64,000 nucleotides of DNA from Acidobacteriota bacterium (GTDB lineage: Bacteria > Acidobacteriota > Terriglobia > Bryobacterales > Bryobacteraceae), in assembly GCA_026394075.1 (NCBI GenBank), contig JAPKYX010000072.1:1-64000 (forward strand), in the 5' to 3' direction. Shown here one piece after another: positions 39,384 to 48,372 of this stretch. The translations under genes and the position numbers were made by a program. Below the pieces are notes generated by a model. The model saw nothing but the letters and a program-made list of their open reading frames with translations. It searched no databases and was not told the DNA's origin. Within the stretch, counting starts at the first letter, position 1. The number at the start of each line of letters is the position of its first letter.

Positions 39384-39645
39384 CTGCGAGGAAAGGCGGT
39401 TGCGCCACAGCTCAATGCTCTAGTTTAGTGCAGATTTTCCAGACTGAGTGATGTCTGGGGCCAACTATTTGCGCTACATGCACAGTCGCCGTTTACAAGT
39501 ACTACTCGGGCCATAGGGCGAAATGGGGCATTGAATTCAGGTAGCAGCGACATTGGTGAACCCGATAACTAGTCTCATAGCAACGCACTGCAGGGTGCGA
39601 AGCCATTCACTCGCCCCGCATCAGACCGAAGGGAAGGACTAGTTC

Positions 39646-42600
39646 ATGCCTACAGTCATACTAGAGGTACCAGTATTTAATCGGCGCCGGGTAGCCCGCG
39701 CGACCGCTCTATTCGCCCTTGCTGCGAGCCTTGGTCTCAGCGCAAACGCTCAGATAACCGTCCGCGTCGCGGCAACCGCATCGAGCATAACGGCCGGCAG
39801 TACCTTGCAGATGCTGGCGGTGGTCACCGGAACCACACAAACGTCAGTGACTTGGTCGCTTAGCGCTCCGCTTGGCTCCATATCAACCACCGGCCTCTAC
39901 ACTACACAGGCGACTGTTCCGACAGGGTATGCGGTTGTGGTCACGGCCCGAAGCATGGACGACCCGACGAAGTTTGGCACGCGGACGATTACCGTCTACC
40001 CGGACCTCGCCATTACCCTGGCTCCACGAAATGCGAACCTCAGCGCGGCGCAGAAGCAGCAGTTCACCGCTACGGTAACGGGCAATACGGATACGCGCGT
40101 CACTTGGTCCCTCAGTGGGACGAACCGTGGGACGATCTCGAGCGCCGGTCTATACACCGCCCCGTCCACGATCACATCACCGCAAACGGTGACTGTCATG
40201 GCTCGCAGTCTCGTGAATCCCCTCCGGACGGCAACCGCCACGGTCAACCTAATCGCACCGGCGCCGATTAGCGTCACGATCAACCCCGCCACCTCTATCC
40301 TGACGCCATCACAGACTCAAGCACTCGCGGCGACCGTTACGGGTTCCACCAGCACCGCAGCCGTCAATTGGAGCATGAGCCCCGCCGTCGGCATCCTCGT
40401 CCCCAATGGGACAACGGCGGTCTATACCGCTCCTTCCGCGGTGACTGCTGAACAGACGGTTGACATTGTCGCGCGCAGCGCGCAGGATTCCACCCGCTTC
40501 GCCAGTACCAGGATCACTCTTAAACCGCAACCGGTAACGATCTCTTTAACCCCGGCTTCTGCCACGCTCAATGCATCCCAAACGCAAGCCCTAACAGCCA
40601 CCGTCACCGGGTCCATGAATACAAACGTAACGTGGTCAATGAGCCCCGCAGTTGGTACAATCTCGACCAGCGGTAACACGGCAGTCTACACGGCGCCGAG
40701 TGTGCTGGAGACACCGCAAACGGTCGAGGTGGTGGCAACAAGTATGGCAATGTCTAGCGCGACGGCGAAGGCGATCCTAACCCTGGTTCCGATCATCAGC
40801 GTCACCATGACGCCACCCAGCGCCAAACTGAAGGCAGGCCAATCGCAACAGTTCACGGCGACAGTGGCGGGTACGCCAAATAAGGGGGTGACGTGGTCCC
40901 TCTCGCCGACTGTTGGTAGCGTTAGCGCAACGGGTATCTATACAGCACCGGCCACCATCAAGACTCCGCAGAAAGTGGTCGTCATAGCCACAAGCGCCGC
41001 CATTCCCCTGAAGACCGCCGAGGCAACGGCGCAACTCGAAACGTCCGATCTGGAGTTTAGCCTTGACGAGAACGGGTTATCCACTCTCAGCTACCAGGGA
41101 ACATCCTTCTACGCCAAGCCAGCTTCTGGCAGCAATCACATTCTAAAGGGCGGCATCTTCCGGGCTCCCGATGGGACGGAAACGCAAATAGGATGGCGAA
41201 CACCCAGCGGTGCAAGCCGTAGTAGCGGCTCAGATTGGGTTCAACATATATACAACGCCAATCAACCACAACAATTTACAATCCGATGGGACTGTGCTGC
41301 CGTCGATGCTCGAACGTTCCGAGTGGACACTACTATCCGGAATGATGACCCCACATCCACTCTCGCGCAGATCAACCTCACCTTCGCTCCACTAACATTG
41401 CCATCGCCCATCGTGGGCCGCACTTTGCATTACGGGATTTCGATCAATCCGACTACGGCTGACGGACTGACAGTTGGGCTTTTGAAAGGAACATGGGGGA
41501 GTGTCGCACTGTGGCAGCAATTACCTTCCTCCGGTACCCTTGGATCGTACTACAACGAAATCAATCAATTGTATTTTCCCTTCACATTGAGTAATCAGAC
41601 AGCCCGCTCATTTGAGAGTAGTGCGAAGCAAAAGGTCAACGAGGATCCTATTCCGCCAAGATCTAGCCGTACGTATAGCTACTTCATCCGCTTCGGACCA
41701 GCAGAGGCCACGGCACAGTCGCTAGCCCCAGAAGCCTTTGATAACTATCGGGCCGTATTTCCGTCGCTACTCAACTGGCCAGATCGTCGCCCTATCGGCA
41801 ATTGGTTTATTTCTGAGGGATCTAAACGCAGCCGAACGAACCCCCGAGGCTACGCCTGGGATCCGCTCCTCAACGTTTCAGACCCAGCAACGTTCCGGTC
41901 GACAATGCTGAGCCAAGCCAACGGAGTCATTAGCCGCATGAACGCAGTCAATCCAAGACCACAGGGCCTCATCGTCTGGGATCTCGAGGGACAGGAGTTT
42001 GATCATGCGTTTACGTATGTTGGAGCCCCTGAGACGCTGCCGGCAATCGCCCCGGAGATGGATGCGATTGCAGATGACTTCTTTGCGCTGTTCCGAAACG
42101 CTGGCTACCGTGTTGGCATTACATTGCGTCCCATGAAGTTTGGAGTGGGCAATATCCCTCCTAAGGACTGTCGGGCTGAGAGCAGTAATTACCCATTCTC
42201 TGATAAATTCATTAAACTGGATGCTCCATATCCTCTTCGGGGCTATGTCTGTAGTGCCCCCCATACGTGGACACAGGCAAATCTCTATGATCAAACCCGG
42301 ACCGACCAAGATGAAGAATTGTTCAACCTGCTAAAGAAACGCATATCTTATGCCGCAACGCGTTGGGGTGTCACTCTCTTCTATATCGATAGTAATATCT
42401 GGGGAGGAGGTGGTCCACTTGCGCACACCATGTTCAGGGCTTTGCAGCAAGAGTTTCCCAATGTCTTGATGATTCCGGAATGGGAGAATGCGCAGTACTA
42501 TGGCGCTACAGCGCCGTACAATCAAGCCAATATGGATGTCTTGCGAACCAACGATAGTATCCGGGAACTCTACCCGGATGCGTTCTCTGTCATAAATATT

Positions 42601-42771
42601 GCCGACGGTAGATTGGAAGATGTTGCTCGGCGGGCAGCCGTAGTGGAGGGTGTGAAGAATGGCGACATTCTTCTCTATCGAGCTTGGTGGCCAGCACCTG
42701 AAGTTTCCTTGATGCAATCGATCTACGCCGATGCAGCGGTCCTGAAGGCTGCATCAACTCCCGTAAAATAG
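39646..42771 (+). CDS. Secreted five-Ig-repeat protein with barrel-like C-terminal domain of unknown family
   Basis: 1041 residues. It has a signal peptide (RATALFALAASLGLSANAQ) and then five Ig-like (Big-2-like) repeats of about 85-90 residues, at roughly 36-118, 119-203, 204-294, 295-382 and 383-466. Each has a VTWSLS...G-(T/S)-(I/V)-S...YTAP core. Residues 467-1041 form a second part: beta-rich up to about 700, then a segment with IVWDLEGQEFDH, VGITLRPMKFG, TLFYIDSNIWGGGGP and VLMIPEWENAQYY. Acidic residues at strand ends recall TIM-barrel glycoside hydrolases. I cannot name the family. AAGGA lies 8 nt before the ATG. The GC content drops visibly from about 41.2 kb on, in the C-terminal part. 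Confidence 0.8.
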   Translation: MPTVILEVPVFNRRRVARATALFALAASLGLSANAQITVRVAATASSITAGSTLQMLAVVTGTTQTSVTWSLSAPLGSISTTGLYTTQATVPTGYAVVVTARSMDDPTKFGTRTITVYPDLAITLAPRNANLSAAQKQQFTATVTGNTDTRVTWSLSGTNRGTISSAGLYTAPSTITSPQTVTVMARSLVNPLRTATATVNLIAPAPISVTINPATSILTPSQTQALAATVTGSTSTAAVNWSMSPAVGILVPNGTTAVYTAPSAVTAEQTVDIVARSAQDSTRFASTRITLKPQPVTISLTPASATLNASQTQALTATVTGSMNTNVTWSMSPAVGTISTSGNTAVYTAPSVLETPQTVEVVATSMAMSSATAKAILTLVPIISVTMTPPSAKLKAGQSQQFTATVAGTPNKGVTWSLSPTVGSVSATGIYTAPATIKTPQKVVVIATSAAIPLKTAEATAQLETSDLEFSLDENGLSTLSYQGTSFYAKPASGSNHILKGGIFRAPDGTETQIGWRTPSGASRSSGSDWVQHIYNANQPQQFTIRWDCAAVDARTFRVDTTIRNDDPTSTLAQINLTFAPLTLPSPIVGRTLHYGISINPTTADGLTVGLLKGTWGSVALWQQLPSSGTLGSYYNEINQLYFPFTLSNQTARSFESSAKQKVNEDPIPPRSSRTYSYFIRFGPAEATAQSLAPEAFDNYRAVFPSLLNWPDRRPIGNWFISEGSKRSRTNPRGYAWDPLLNVSDPATFRSTMLSQANGVISRMNAVNPRPQGLIVWDLEGQEFDHAFTYVGAPETLPAIAPEMDAIADDFFALFRNAGYRVGITLRPMKFGVGNIPPKDCRAESSNYPFSDKFIKLDAPYPLRGYVCSAPHTWTQANLYDQTRTDQDEELFNLLKKRISYAATRWGVTLFYIDSNIWGGGGPLAHTMFRALQQEFPNVLMIPEWENAQYYGATAPYNQANMDVLRTNDSIRELYPDAFSVINIADGRLEDVARRAAVVEGVKNGDILLYRAWWPAPEVSLMQSIYADAAVLKAASTPVK

Positions 42772-42998
42772 GCTGCGGTGATCAAGCCAATGGCGGGGCG
42801 TCTACGGATGCTACACCGGCTTAGCGACGCTCCCACATAGTGCAGCAATCCCTTAACGCCGGTGGGCAGAGATGTTTCAGGCGACCTTGTGGCTCGGGCA
42901 GTGCGGTGTTAATAGTTACGATTATCGATCCGAAGACATGTCTTTGTCCGGAGGTAACGAGTTGGGTGCCTCACAACCTGTAGTTGTAACCCTGACCA

Positions 42999-43830
42999 AT
43001 GAGCCAGACTGGAGACCCGACTCCGAGCCCGGAGCGAGGCGCTGAGGATGATCGAGCGCTGCTGCATCGTGCTGCTCGCGGGCCAAAGCTGGAAGAACAA
43101 GCAGATTGTCGAGGAGTTCCAGATCACCGAGGCCAAGGCGCCGAGTGGGCGCGAACGGAAGACTGCCGGCATTGGCCAAGGACACACCACGGCGGGGGCG
43201 GAAGCCGAACATCACTTCGGCCATGATGGAGTCGGTCATCGAGGAGACGCTGCGGGAAAGCGAACAATGCGACCGAATGGAGCACGCGGAAGAAGGCCGC
43301 GGCCGCAGGGGTTTCAGCGAGCGTCCCGTGGGCGGAATCTGGAAACGGCACGGACTCAAACAGCAGCGGCCACTTTGCTCCAGCTAAGGATTCAAGTCCT
43401 GGACCGGACTCAACCGTGCCCTCCTTGAAGCCGTGTCCCAGCGGCACCCTGACCCACGATTACAAACGCAACGGGGTCGCCGATGGCCAAGTGATCAGTA
43501 TGTGCGATGGCCGCCACCCGTCATCAGAAAGGGCTGACGTGTCTCAGCGTCAGCCGACCACGTTACGCCAGTCGAAACCGAGGCATATCTTATCTGCAAC
43601 AACGCTTCCACGCAGAAGCACCTCAAAGTGCGTGGTTGGTTGGATCGTAATCCCCGATGCCTTACCGCCACCAGCAGTTCCCGGCTTAATATGGTCGAAC
43701 GCTCCTTTCGCGAAATCACCGAGAACCGTATTCGTCACGGCCCTTCCTCGATGTCTCAAATCTCATCACCGGCCAAGGCATATGGATTCAATACGTGTCG
43801 CTCGCTGTAGCTTCAACAAGCCTTCGTCTC
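42999..43830 (+). pseudogene. IS630-type transposase relic, several frameshifts and deletions
   Basis: Pieces in changing frames follow the IS630 transposase in order. These are TRLRARSEALRMIERCCIVL and LAGQSWKNKQIVEEF (about 43021-43130), RRGRKPNITSAMMESVIEET with LRESEQC (43190-43272), RRIWKR-like GGIWKRHGLKQQ (43330-43365), LDRTQPC and GTLTHDYKRNGVADGQVISM (43395-43505), then LKVRGWLDRNP, SSRLNMVERSFREITENRIR (43610-43740) and a C-terminal DVSNLI..IWIQY (43750-43800). The central DDE region is partly deleted. At least three frame changes rule out a functional enzyme. Terminal repeats were not identified. Confidence 0.8.
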
Positions 43831-43853
43831 GGATTCGCCGGGACGCTTCTCAA

Positions 43854-44600
43854 TCAGTTGGAGTGTTTTGTCAAAGATTCTCTGATGTCCGATACTTTCC
43901 ATAGACCCAACGACTTGTCGCCAAACGCCCCATCACCTTCTGTGCATTCCTCATCTATTAGTATGAGTGGCGGCGGAAATGAAAAAGGGGCAACTTGTAA
44001 ATTGAGAGTCCGCCACGCACCTGTTACGATGTCGGAATTATGCTGACGACTCGTAAAGGTTGTTGTAAAAAGATATGTGGAATCACTGCCGCATATGTTA
44101 TGCAGCGCGATGAGAACATCCTTAAAAGACAAATGCACAAGGCAATCGCGGCAGAACACTACATCAACTTTCGGGAGCTTATCCTCTAATAAGTTCAGCT
44201 TGCAGAAGTGAACATTGGGCGATTGGTGCTGTTGGCTGTTCCGCCTGACTAGATCCATGACAAGATCCGCACCGGTGTAATCTATGCTCTCCAAATCAAC
44301 ATGCTTCATCCAGTGAAAATCACCACAAGGAATATCCAGCATTGAGTGGGCCGAAAACGTTCGCAAAACAGATGGAAGTGTTTCTCTAACTATCCGAGTT
44401 TGGAATAGATCTGATCCTCCTCCAGAAACCGATTCGGTTCCGCCCCATCTATTTCCACGACAAATATCTGTAAACACTTCCTCAGAAGTGCTCATTCTCA
44501 ATCTTGCCATCTTGTACTGAAAGATAGCAGACTCGAAAAGGTACCTAATAAAATGATAAGCAGGTCGTAAGCCTGGTACTCTTTTCAGTATTTGTTTCAT
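43854..44600 (-). CDS. SAM-dependent methyltransferase (class I)
   Basis: 248 residues from the ATG at 44600 (a longer frame starts at 44615). The Rossmann motif I is SMLDIPCGDFHWM and the following strand ends at DYTGADLV; then VDVVFCRDCLVHLSFKDVLI corresponds to motif IV and its helix. The N-terminus (KQILKRVPGLRPAYHFIRYL) resembles methyltransferases in glycosyltransferase clusters. Base composition is clearly lower in GC than in the EPS operon, and an IS630 relic lies directly downstream, which suggests acquisition by transfer. The substrate is unknown, possibly a sugar or cell-surface glycan. Confidence 0.8.
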   Translation of the reverse strand: MKQILKRVPGLRPAYHFIRYLFESAIFQYKMARLRMSTSEEVFTDICRGNRWGGTESVSGGGSDLFQTRIVRETLPSVLRTFSAHSMLDIPCGDFHWMKHVDLESIDYTGADLVMDLVRRNSQQHQSPNVHFCKLNLLEDKLPKVDVVFCRDCLVHLSFKDVLIALHNICGSDSTYLFTTTFTSRQHNSDIVTGAWRTLNLQVAPFSFPPPLILIDEECTEGDGAFGDKSLGLWKVSDIRESLTKHSN

Positions 44601-44615
44601 CTGCCGCACCTCCAC

Positions 44616-45163
44616 GAATATTCTCTATCGTGCTCTGCTCCACCCAAAACGAAGTGGGACGCGATAATCGCCTACCAACCGACAGCATAGTCTAATGCAA
44701 CGCTGGTGCGCGAATCGCTAGGAGCTTGTTGACAAACTCGATTTGATGCCCCCGCGACACTCTTTCGAGGGGTCTTGAAGCGCATCCACTGCGCGTGTTG
44801 GCCCGTTGTGGCTCAATCTGGGAGCCAGGTGCTTATCGCCGGGTGAGCGAACGGTCGCAGGGGATTCGACTTCAAGAGGCTCCTCGTCTAGAGCGGGTCT
44901 CTGCAATCGTGATTTCCGATATGTAGATTCGCCACCCTTCGTCTTTGCCGGAGATTCGCTTCACGCACTCGACTCATTGCTGAAGCGGGAGCCTTGAAGG
45001 CGGCATCAGCCCCCTGGGTTAGGGATAGTGTGGTTGTGTGCGTGAGCAGTTCGTTTTGAGGATGGCCATCGTGTAACCAATCCTGAATCGGCCGAAGAAC
45101 TGCGCTGCGGAGGAAATGAACGTCGTGTTGATGGGCTCGAAGGGAGGGGTAAACCTGCGAGTA
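44616..45163. other. Gene-poor stretch, possibly decayed mobile DNA
   Basis: 548 bp with only short frames on both strands (for example 44718-44906 and 44806-44997) that match no family I know. Its position between an IS relic, a transferred-looking methyltransferase and a glycosyltransferase suggests leftover insertion-sequence DNA, but no end repeats or transposase motif could be shown. Confidence 0.4.
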
Positions 45164-46054
45164 TCAGCGGTGTTTCCACAGCCGTTTGCTGGCAATGTAA
45201 GCGGATCTAAAAAGTAAGAAGGTCAGGAGCCGAGCAGTCTGAGACGTGAAAGCAACTACCTCCCTGAAGGTCATTGCCCAGGGATTGCGGAAGACGCCAA
45301 GTCCATCAACGTACCCTGAGTAATCTCCTAATGCCCGGGTATTGAAGGCTAGCCCGATAGTCCGAGCTCGGGAAAAGTCGTGATTATGTACGCTGAACAC
45401 TTTCTCCCCAACTACACGTGTAAAGCTAGCGGGAATATAGTGATATTCTGGGGGCAAAACAGAAAACTTTATATTTGTCAAGAAAAGGGCACGCCGGAAT
45501 GATGGCTGATCTTCCTTAATGCCATGAGTCTTCAATAAAAGGCGGTATTCATCGACCCAGCAGCTCATGAGCTTCTGGAAGGCATCGGACTTCCTGTAAA
45601 CTATCATGCCGCTGCTGAGTTCGGGGAATGAGGGGGGGATGTTGGCGAGTTTGCTGAGGGGCCCCAGTCCGAGGGACGCTTCATGGCTTGCCAATAAGTC
45701 GGCTCCGCAAAGACCGTCAAACACTTCATCCATACAGTGGAACAATGAGACATCAGAGTCAAGATAGACCGTCTCATCAAATGGCGTGTTGCCGAGGTAA
45801 TGAACTTTGTCGAAGTACGAGAAATGCGGATCTATGATGCGAACTTCAAATTCGCATCCCAAGCCGAGAGGCACTTCAGATGCGATGCAAATAGGCAGTG
45901 TCGTGTGTTGTCGCAAGAGTGCGAAAGACAATCGTAACTCATCATGATAATGTTTCCCGGTAACAATGAAATAGTAGCCTCGTGTTTGCGGAGTCATAGA
46001 CGATGGCGCGAGCGATGTAGGTGTGAGCATTGCAAGTAGGCGAGAAAAGAACAT
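45164..46054 (-). CDS. Nucleotide-diphospho-sugar glycosyltransferase-like protein (GT-A fold)
   Basis: 296 residues, possibly starting later at M20 (45997: MTPQTRGYYFIVTGK), which is where the fold begins. YLDSDVSLF is a DxD-type metal/nucleotide-sugar motif as in GT8-like proteins, preceded by FDKVHYLGNTPFDETV and followed by SSGMIVYRKSDAFQKLMSCW, EDQPSFRRALF and VLPPEYHYIPA. This order (DxD, then acceptor-side strands, then EDQ) fits sugar transferases of the GT-A fold. It lies outside the tight EPS operon, in the lower-GC segment. Acceptor and sugar are unknown. Confidence 0.72.
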   Translation of the reverse strand: MFFSRLLAMLTPTSLAPSSMTPQTRGYYFIVTGKHYHDELRLSFALLRQHTTLPICIASEVPLGLGCEFEVRIIDPHFSYFDKVHYLGNTPFDETVYLDSDVSLFHCMDEVFDGLCGADLLASHEASLGLGPLSKLANIPPSFPELSSGMIVYRKSDAFQKLMSCWVDEYRLLLKTHGIKEDQPSFRRALFLTNIKFSVLPPEYHYIPASFTRVVGEKVFSVHNHDFSRARTIGLAFNTRALGDYSGYVDGLGVFRNPWAMTFREVVAFTSQTARLLTFLLFRSAYIASKRLWKHR

Positions 46055-46629
46055 GCCCGAAGAATGGCAACCGCTTCAGAGGGCTTCGGGCGGACTTAGC
46101 GGACGTGAGGCAGCGTATTACCTGACGTGTACTAGACCAGCGATCATAAGGGCGGTTGAGGCTGACAGTCAAGGGACGTGTGGGCTTCTGTGTACGATAT
46201 GAGTAGATGGTTGCAAAAGGGTGCGCTCTTTGGCTGCGCAAGGGTGGCCACATGATAAGTGCGGTGACGCCGCGGTGGCGTATCGTGGTTGGCGGGGTGT
46301 AGGATCGGAGGCGGTTGCCCGGGTGACCTCAGTGTGGCGGGAATGGATTGGCGCAGGTTCGGTCTGTACTAGTGCTGTTGGAGTTGTGCGGGTGCAAGGG
46401 GCGGATGGCGAAGTAGGTGGTCGGACTCAGAGTGGACTCCAAAGTCATTCGGTACGTTAAGTGATCTAGCACCCAAGAGAACGCTTCCTCCGTGGCGGCG
46501 CCGCGGGTAATGATCTGCCTGCCCGTAGTAGTGCTTGATGGTGAAGGATCATAATTGTAGTAGTAAAGTCAAAGTGTGAGGGAGCAGCGGGTGACCATGT
46601 CGATGTGGTTGTTTGAGTACTGGCTATGG
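46055..46629. other. Gene-poor stretch between glycosyltransferase and EPS operon end
   Basis: 575 bp with no supported gene. Short frames (45942-46253 minus, 46221-46460 plus) lack ribosome sites and family motifs. Composition changes from low GC on the left to a G-rich plus strand around 46250-46450. It probably holds the end of the EPS transcript; no clear terminator hairpin was found. Confidence 0.45.
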
Positions 46630-47202
46630 TCACGGATTTGGATGATGGGCTTCAGGCCGTATAAGCCTCGTCTTCACTTTGGTGGCGGGATTGCCAGCAT
46701 AGATGCCCATCGCGTCGAGCGTCCCGGTTGCTACACTTCCTGCGGTAACGATTGCGCCCTCTTGAAGAGTAGTGTTTGGGCAGATTACGCTTTGTGCGCC
46801 CACCCAGGCCCCGGGCTGAAGAGTGATAGCTCCGACGATCAGGCCAAATGCCGGGTCCGTCCAATCGTGATTTCCGGTGCACAGGTAGGCACCTTGTGAG
46901 ATACAGACATCTCGCCCAATCGTGACCTGCGCGAGATTGTCGATCCAGGCGTCCTCGCCAATCCAGGCATGATCACCAATATCGAGCAGCCAAGGATACT
47001 TGACCCGCACCCCGGGCTTGATCACCACTCCGGCACCCACGCGGGCGCCAAACAGCCGCAACAAGCCGCGGCGCAACTGGGAGGACGGATTCCACGCGGC
47101 CCGCAGCAGTGGCAGACCCAAGAAGAACCACAAGGCTTGCACTAGGAAGGGCCGTCCGGGAGAATACCAGGAGTTATCGAAGCGGGATAAGCGAACAGGC
47201 AT
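46630..47202 (-). CDS. WcaF-like hexapeptide-repeat acetyltransferase
   Basis: 190 residues of the left-handed beta-helix acyltransferase type. Hexapeptide rhythm is visible from about residue 54 (VGAGVVIKPGVRVKYP, IGDHAWIGEDAWIDNLAQVT) and ends with the typical IYAGNPATKVKTR. GNHDWTDPAFGL carries the His of the active site in this WcaF/colanic-acid group. It likely O-acetylates an EPS sugar using acetyl-CoA. It is the last gene of the EPS operon, 12 bp after the upstream glycosyltransferase stop. A second, different acetyltransferase is at 54041. Confidence 0.88.
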   Translation of the reverse strand: MPVRLSRFDNSWYSPGRPFLVQALWFFLGLPLLRAAWNPSSQLRRGLLRLFGARVGAGVVIKPGVRVKYPWLLDIGDHAWIGEDAWIDNLAQVTIGRDVCISQGAYLCTGNHDWTDPAFGLIVGAITLQPGAWVGAQSVICPNTTLQEGAIVTAGSVATGTLDAMGIYAGNPATKVKTRLIRPEAHHPNP

Positions 47203-47214
47203 GCGTCGGTCCGG

Positions 47215-48372
47215 CTAAGGAATGTCGATAGCACAGGAAGTGGGCCGGGACCCGCCGCCCACCCAGTCATAGACGTCGGCCATCTGTGTGGCTACTCTTT
47301 CCCAGGTGTATTGCTGAGCTAGAGCCAGTGCCCGGTGCCCTGCAATCTTCAACGCCTCTTCACCCGCGTGGAGGGCGTGCACCAGCGCCGCGGCAATCGC
47401 GGACGGGGTCACTTCCGTCAGCCAGCCGGCTCCCACGTGTGCCACTTCATCGAAGTAGCAGCCGGGCGAAATCAGAGCCGGGGTGCCGGTTCCCAAAGCT
47501 TCCAACAAGGCTACGCTGAAGCCTTCTGAATACGATGGCAGCGCGAACAGTGAGGAGGCCGCAAAGGCGCTCCATTTCTCATCACCCACCAAAATCCCGG
47601 TGAGTGTCACCGAACTTTCCAGCTTGCGGGCGCGGATCTGTTGCTCCAGTGCCGCCTCCGTACCGGCGTCATCCGGCCCGGCGATTACCAGGTGCGCGCC
47701 GGTATGCGGCCCCACGTCCGGCCAGGCCTGCAGCAGCGGGAAGAGACCTTTCTTTGGATGCAGCCGGCCCAGGAACAGCACTAGCGGCCTGTCCCGCAAA
47801 GCCGGGAAGCGGGTGAGAAACAGTTCGGGAGTTACCCTTGGCGGCAGCGAGATTCCGTTGGGGATCACCGCCACGGGGTTGGTCAGCCCCAGGGCCCGGT
47901 AGTTGTCCAATTCGGCCCTGGTGACGGCTCGCAGACACGCCGCCCGCTGCAGTGTCGCGCGTTCCGTCAGCCACAAATAGAGCGTCTTCTTCAGCGCCTT
48001 TTGCCGGAGTGACCACTCATCCAGCATGCCGTGTGCCGAGACGAGATAGGGCTGGTTCAAACGGAGGGCTGCCTGCGCGCTCACGCGGCAATGTGCTTCC
48101 CAGATGCCATGAATGTGCACCACACTTGCTTCTGACAGGCGGTGGCCGTATTGCGCTTGTAAGGCTGGCTGGCGCCACCATGCGCCATGGGCATAAGGCC
48201 AGCAGGTCAGATGCGGCGCGGACTTCTCCTCACCGGGACGGCAGAAAGCGGCGCGATGGGTAATATACCGGCCCCCGGCATCCATAGCCGCGCCAAAGTG
48301 AGGTAGCGACGACACGATGCCCCCGTACTTAGGGTCGACATGCGAACAAACATCAAGACAGATCTTGCTCAC
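47215..48372 (-). CDS. Group 1 (GT4-like) glycosyltransferase
   Basis: 385 residues, GT-B fold. N-terminal domain: HIHGIWEAHCRVSAQAAL and VSAHGMLDEWSLRQKALKK, typical of EPS GT4 enzymes. C-terminal domain: AVIPNGISLPP, LVLFLGRLHPKKGLFPLLQA and the E-x7-E type SEGFSVALLEALGTGTPALI. It adds a sugar from a nucleotide donor to the growing lipid-linked unit at the cytosolic side. The ATG overlaps the upstream stop by 4 nt (ATGA). Confidence 0.92.
   Translation of the reverse strand: MSKICLDVCSHVDPKYGGIVSSLPHFGAAMDAGGRYITHRAAFCRPGEEKSAPHLTCWPYAHGAWWRQPALQAQYGHRLSEASVVHIHGIWEAHCRVSAQAALRLNQPYLVSAHGMLDEWSLRQKALKKTLYLWLTERATLQRAACLRAVTRAELDNYRALGLTNPVAVIPNGISLPPRVTPELFLTRFPALRDRPLVLFLGRLHPKKGLFPLLQAWPDVGPHTGAHLVIAGPDDAGTEAALEQQIRARKLESSVTLTGILVGDEKWSAFAASSLFALPSYSEGFSVALLEALGTGTPALISPGCYFDEVAHVGAGWLTEVTPSAIAAALVHALHAGEEALKIAGHRALALAQQYTWERVATQMADVYDWVGGGSRPTSCAIDIP

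Noticed and set aside
44718-44997. Short frames on both strands that might be transposase ends
   Set aside because: No transposase motif, terminal repeat or target duplication could be shown.
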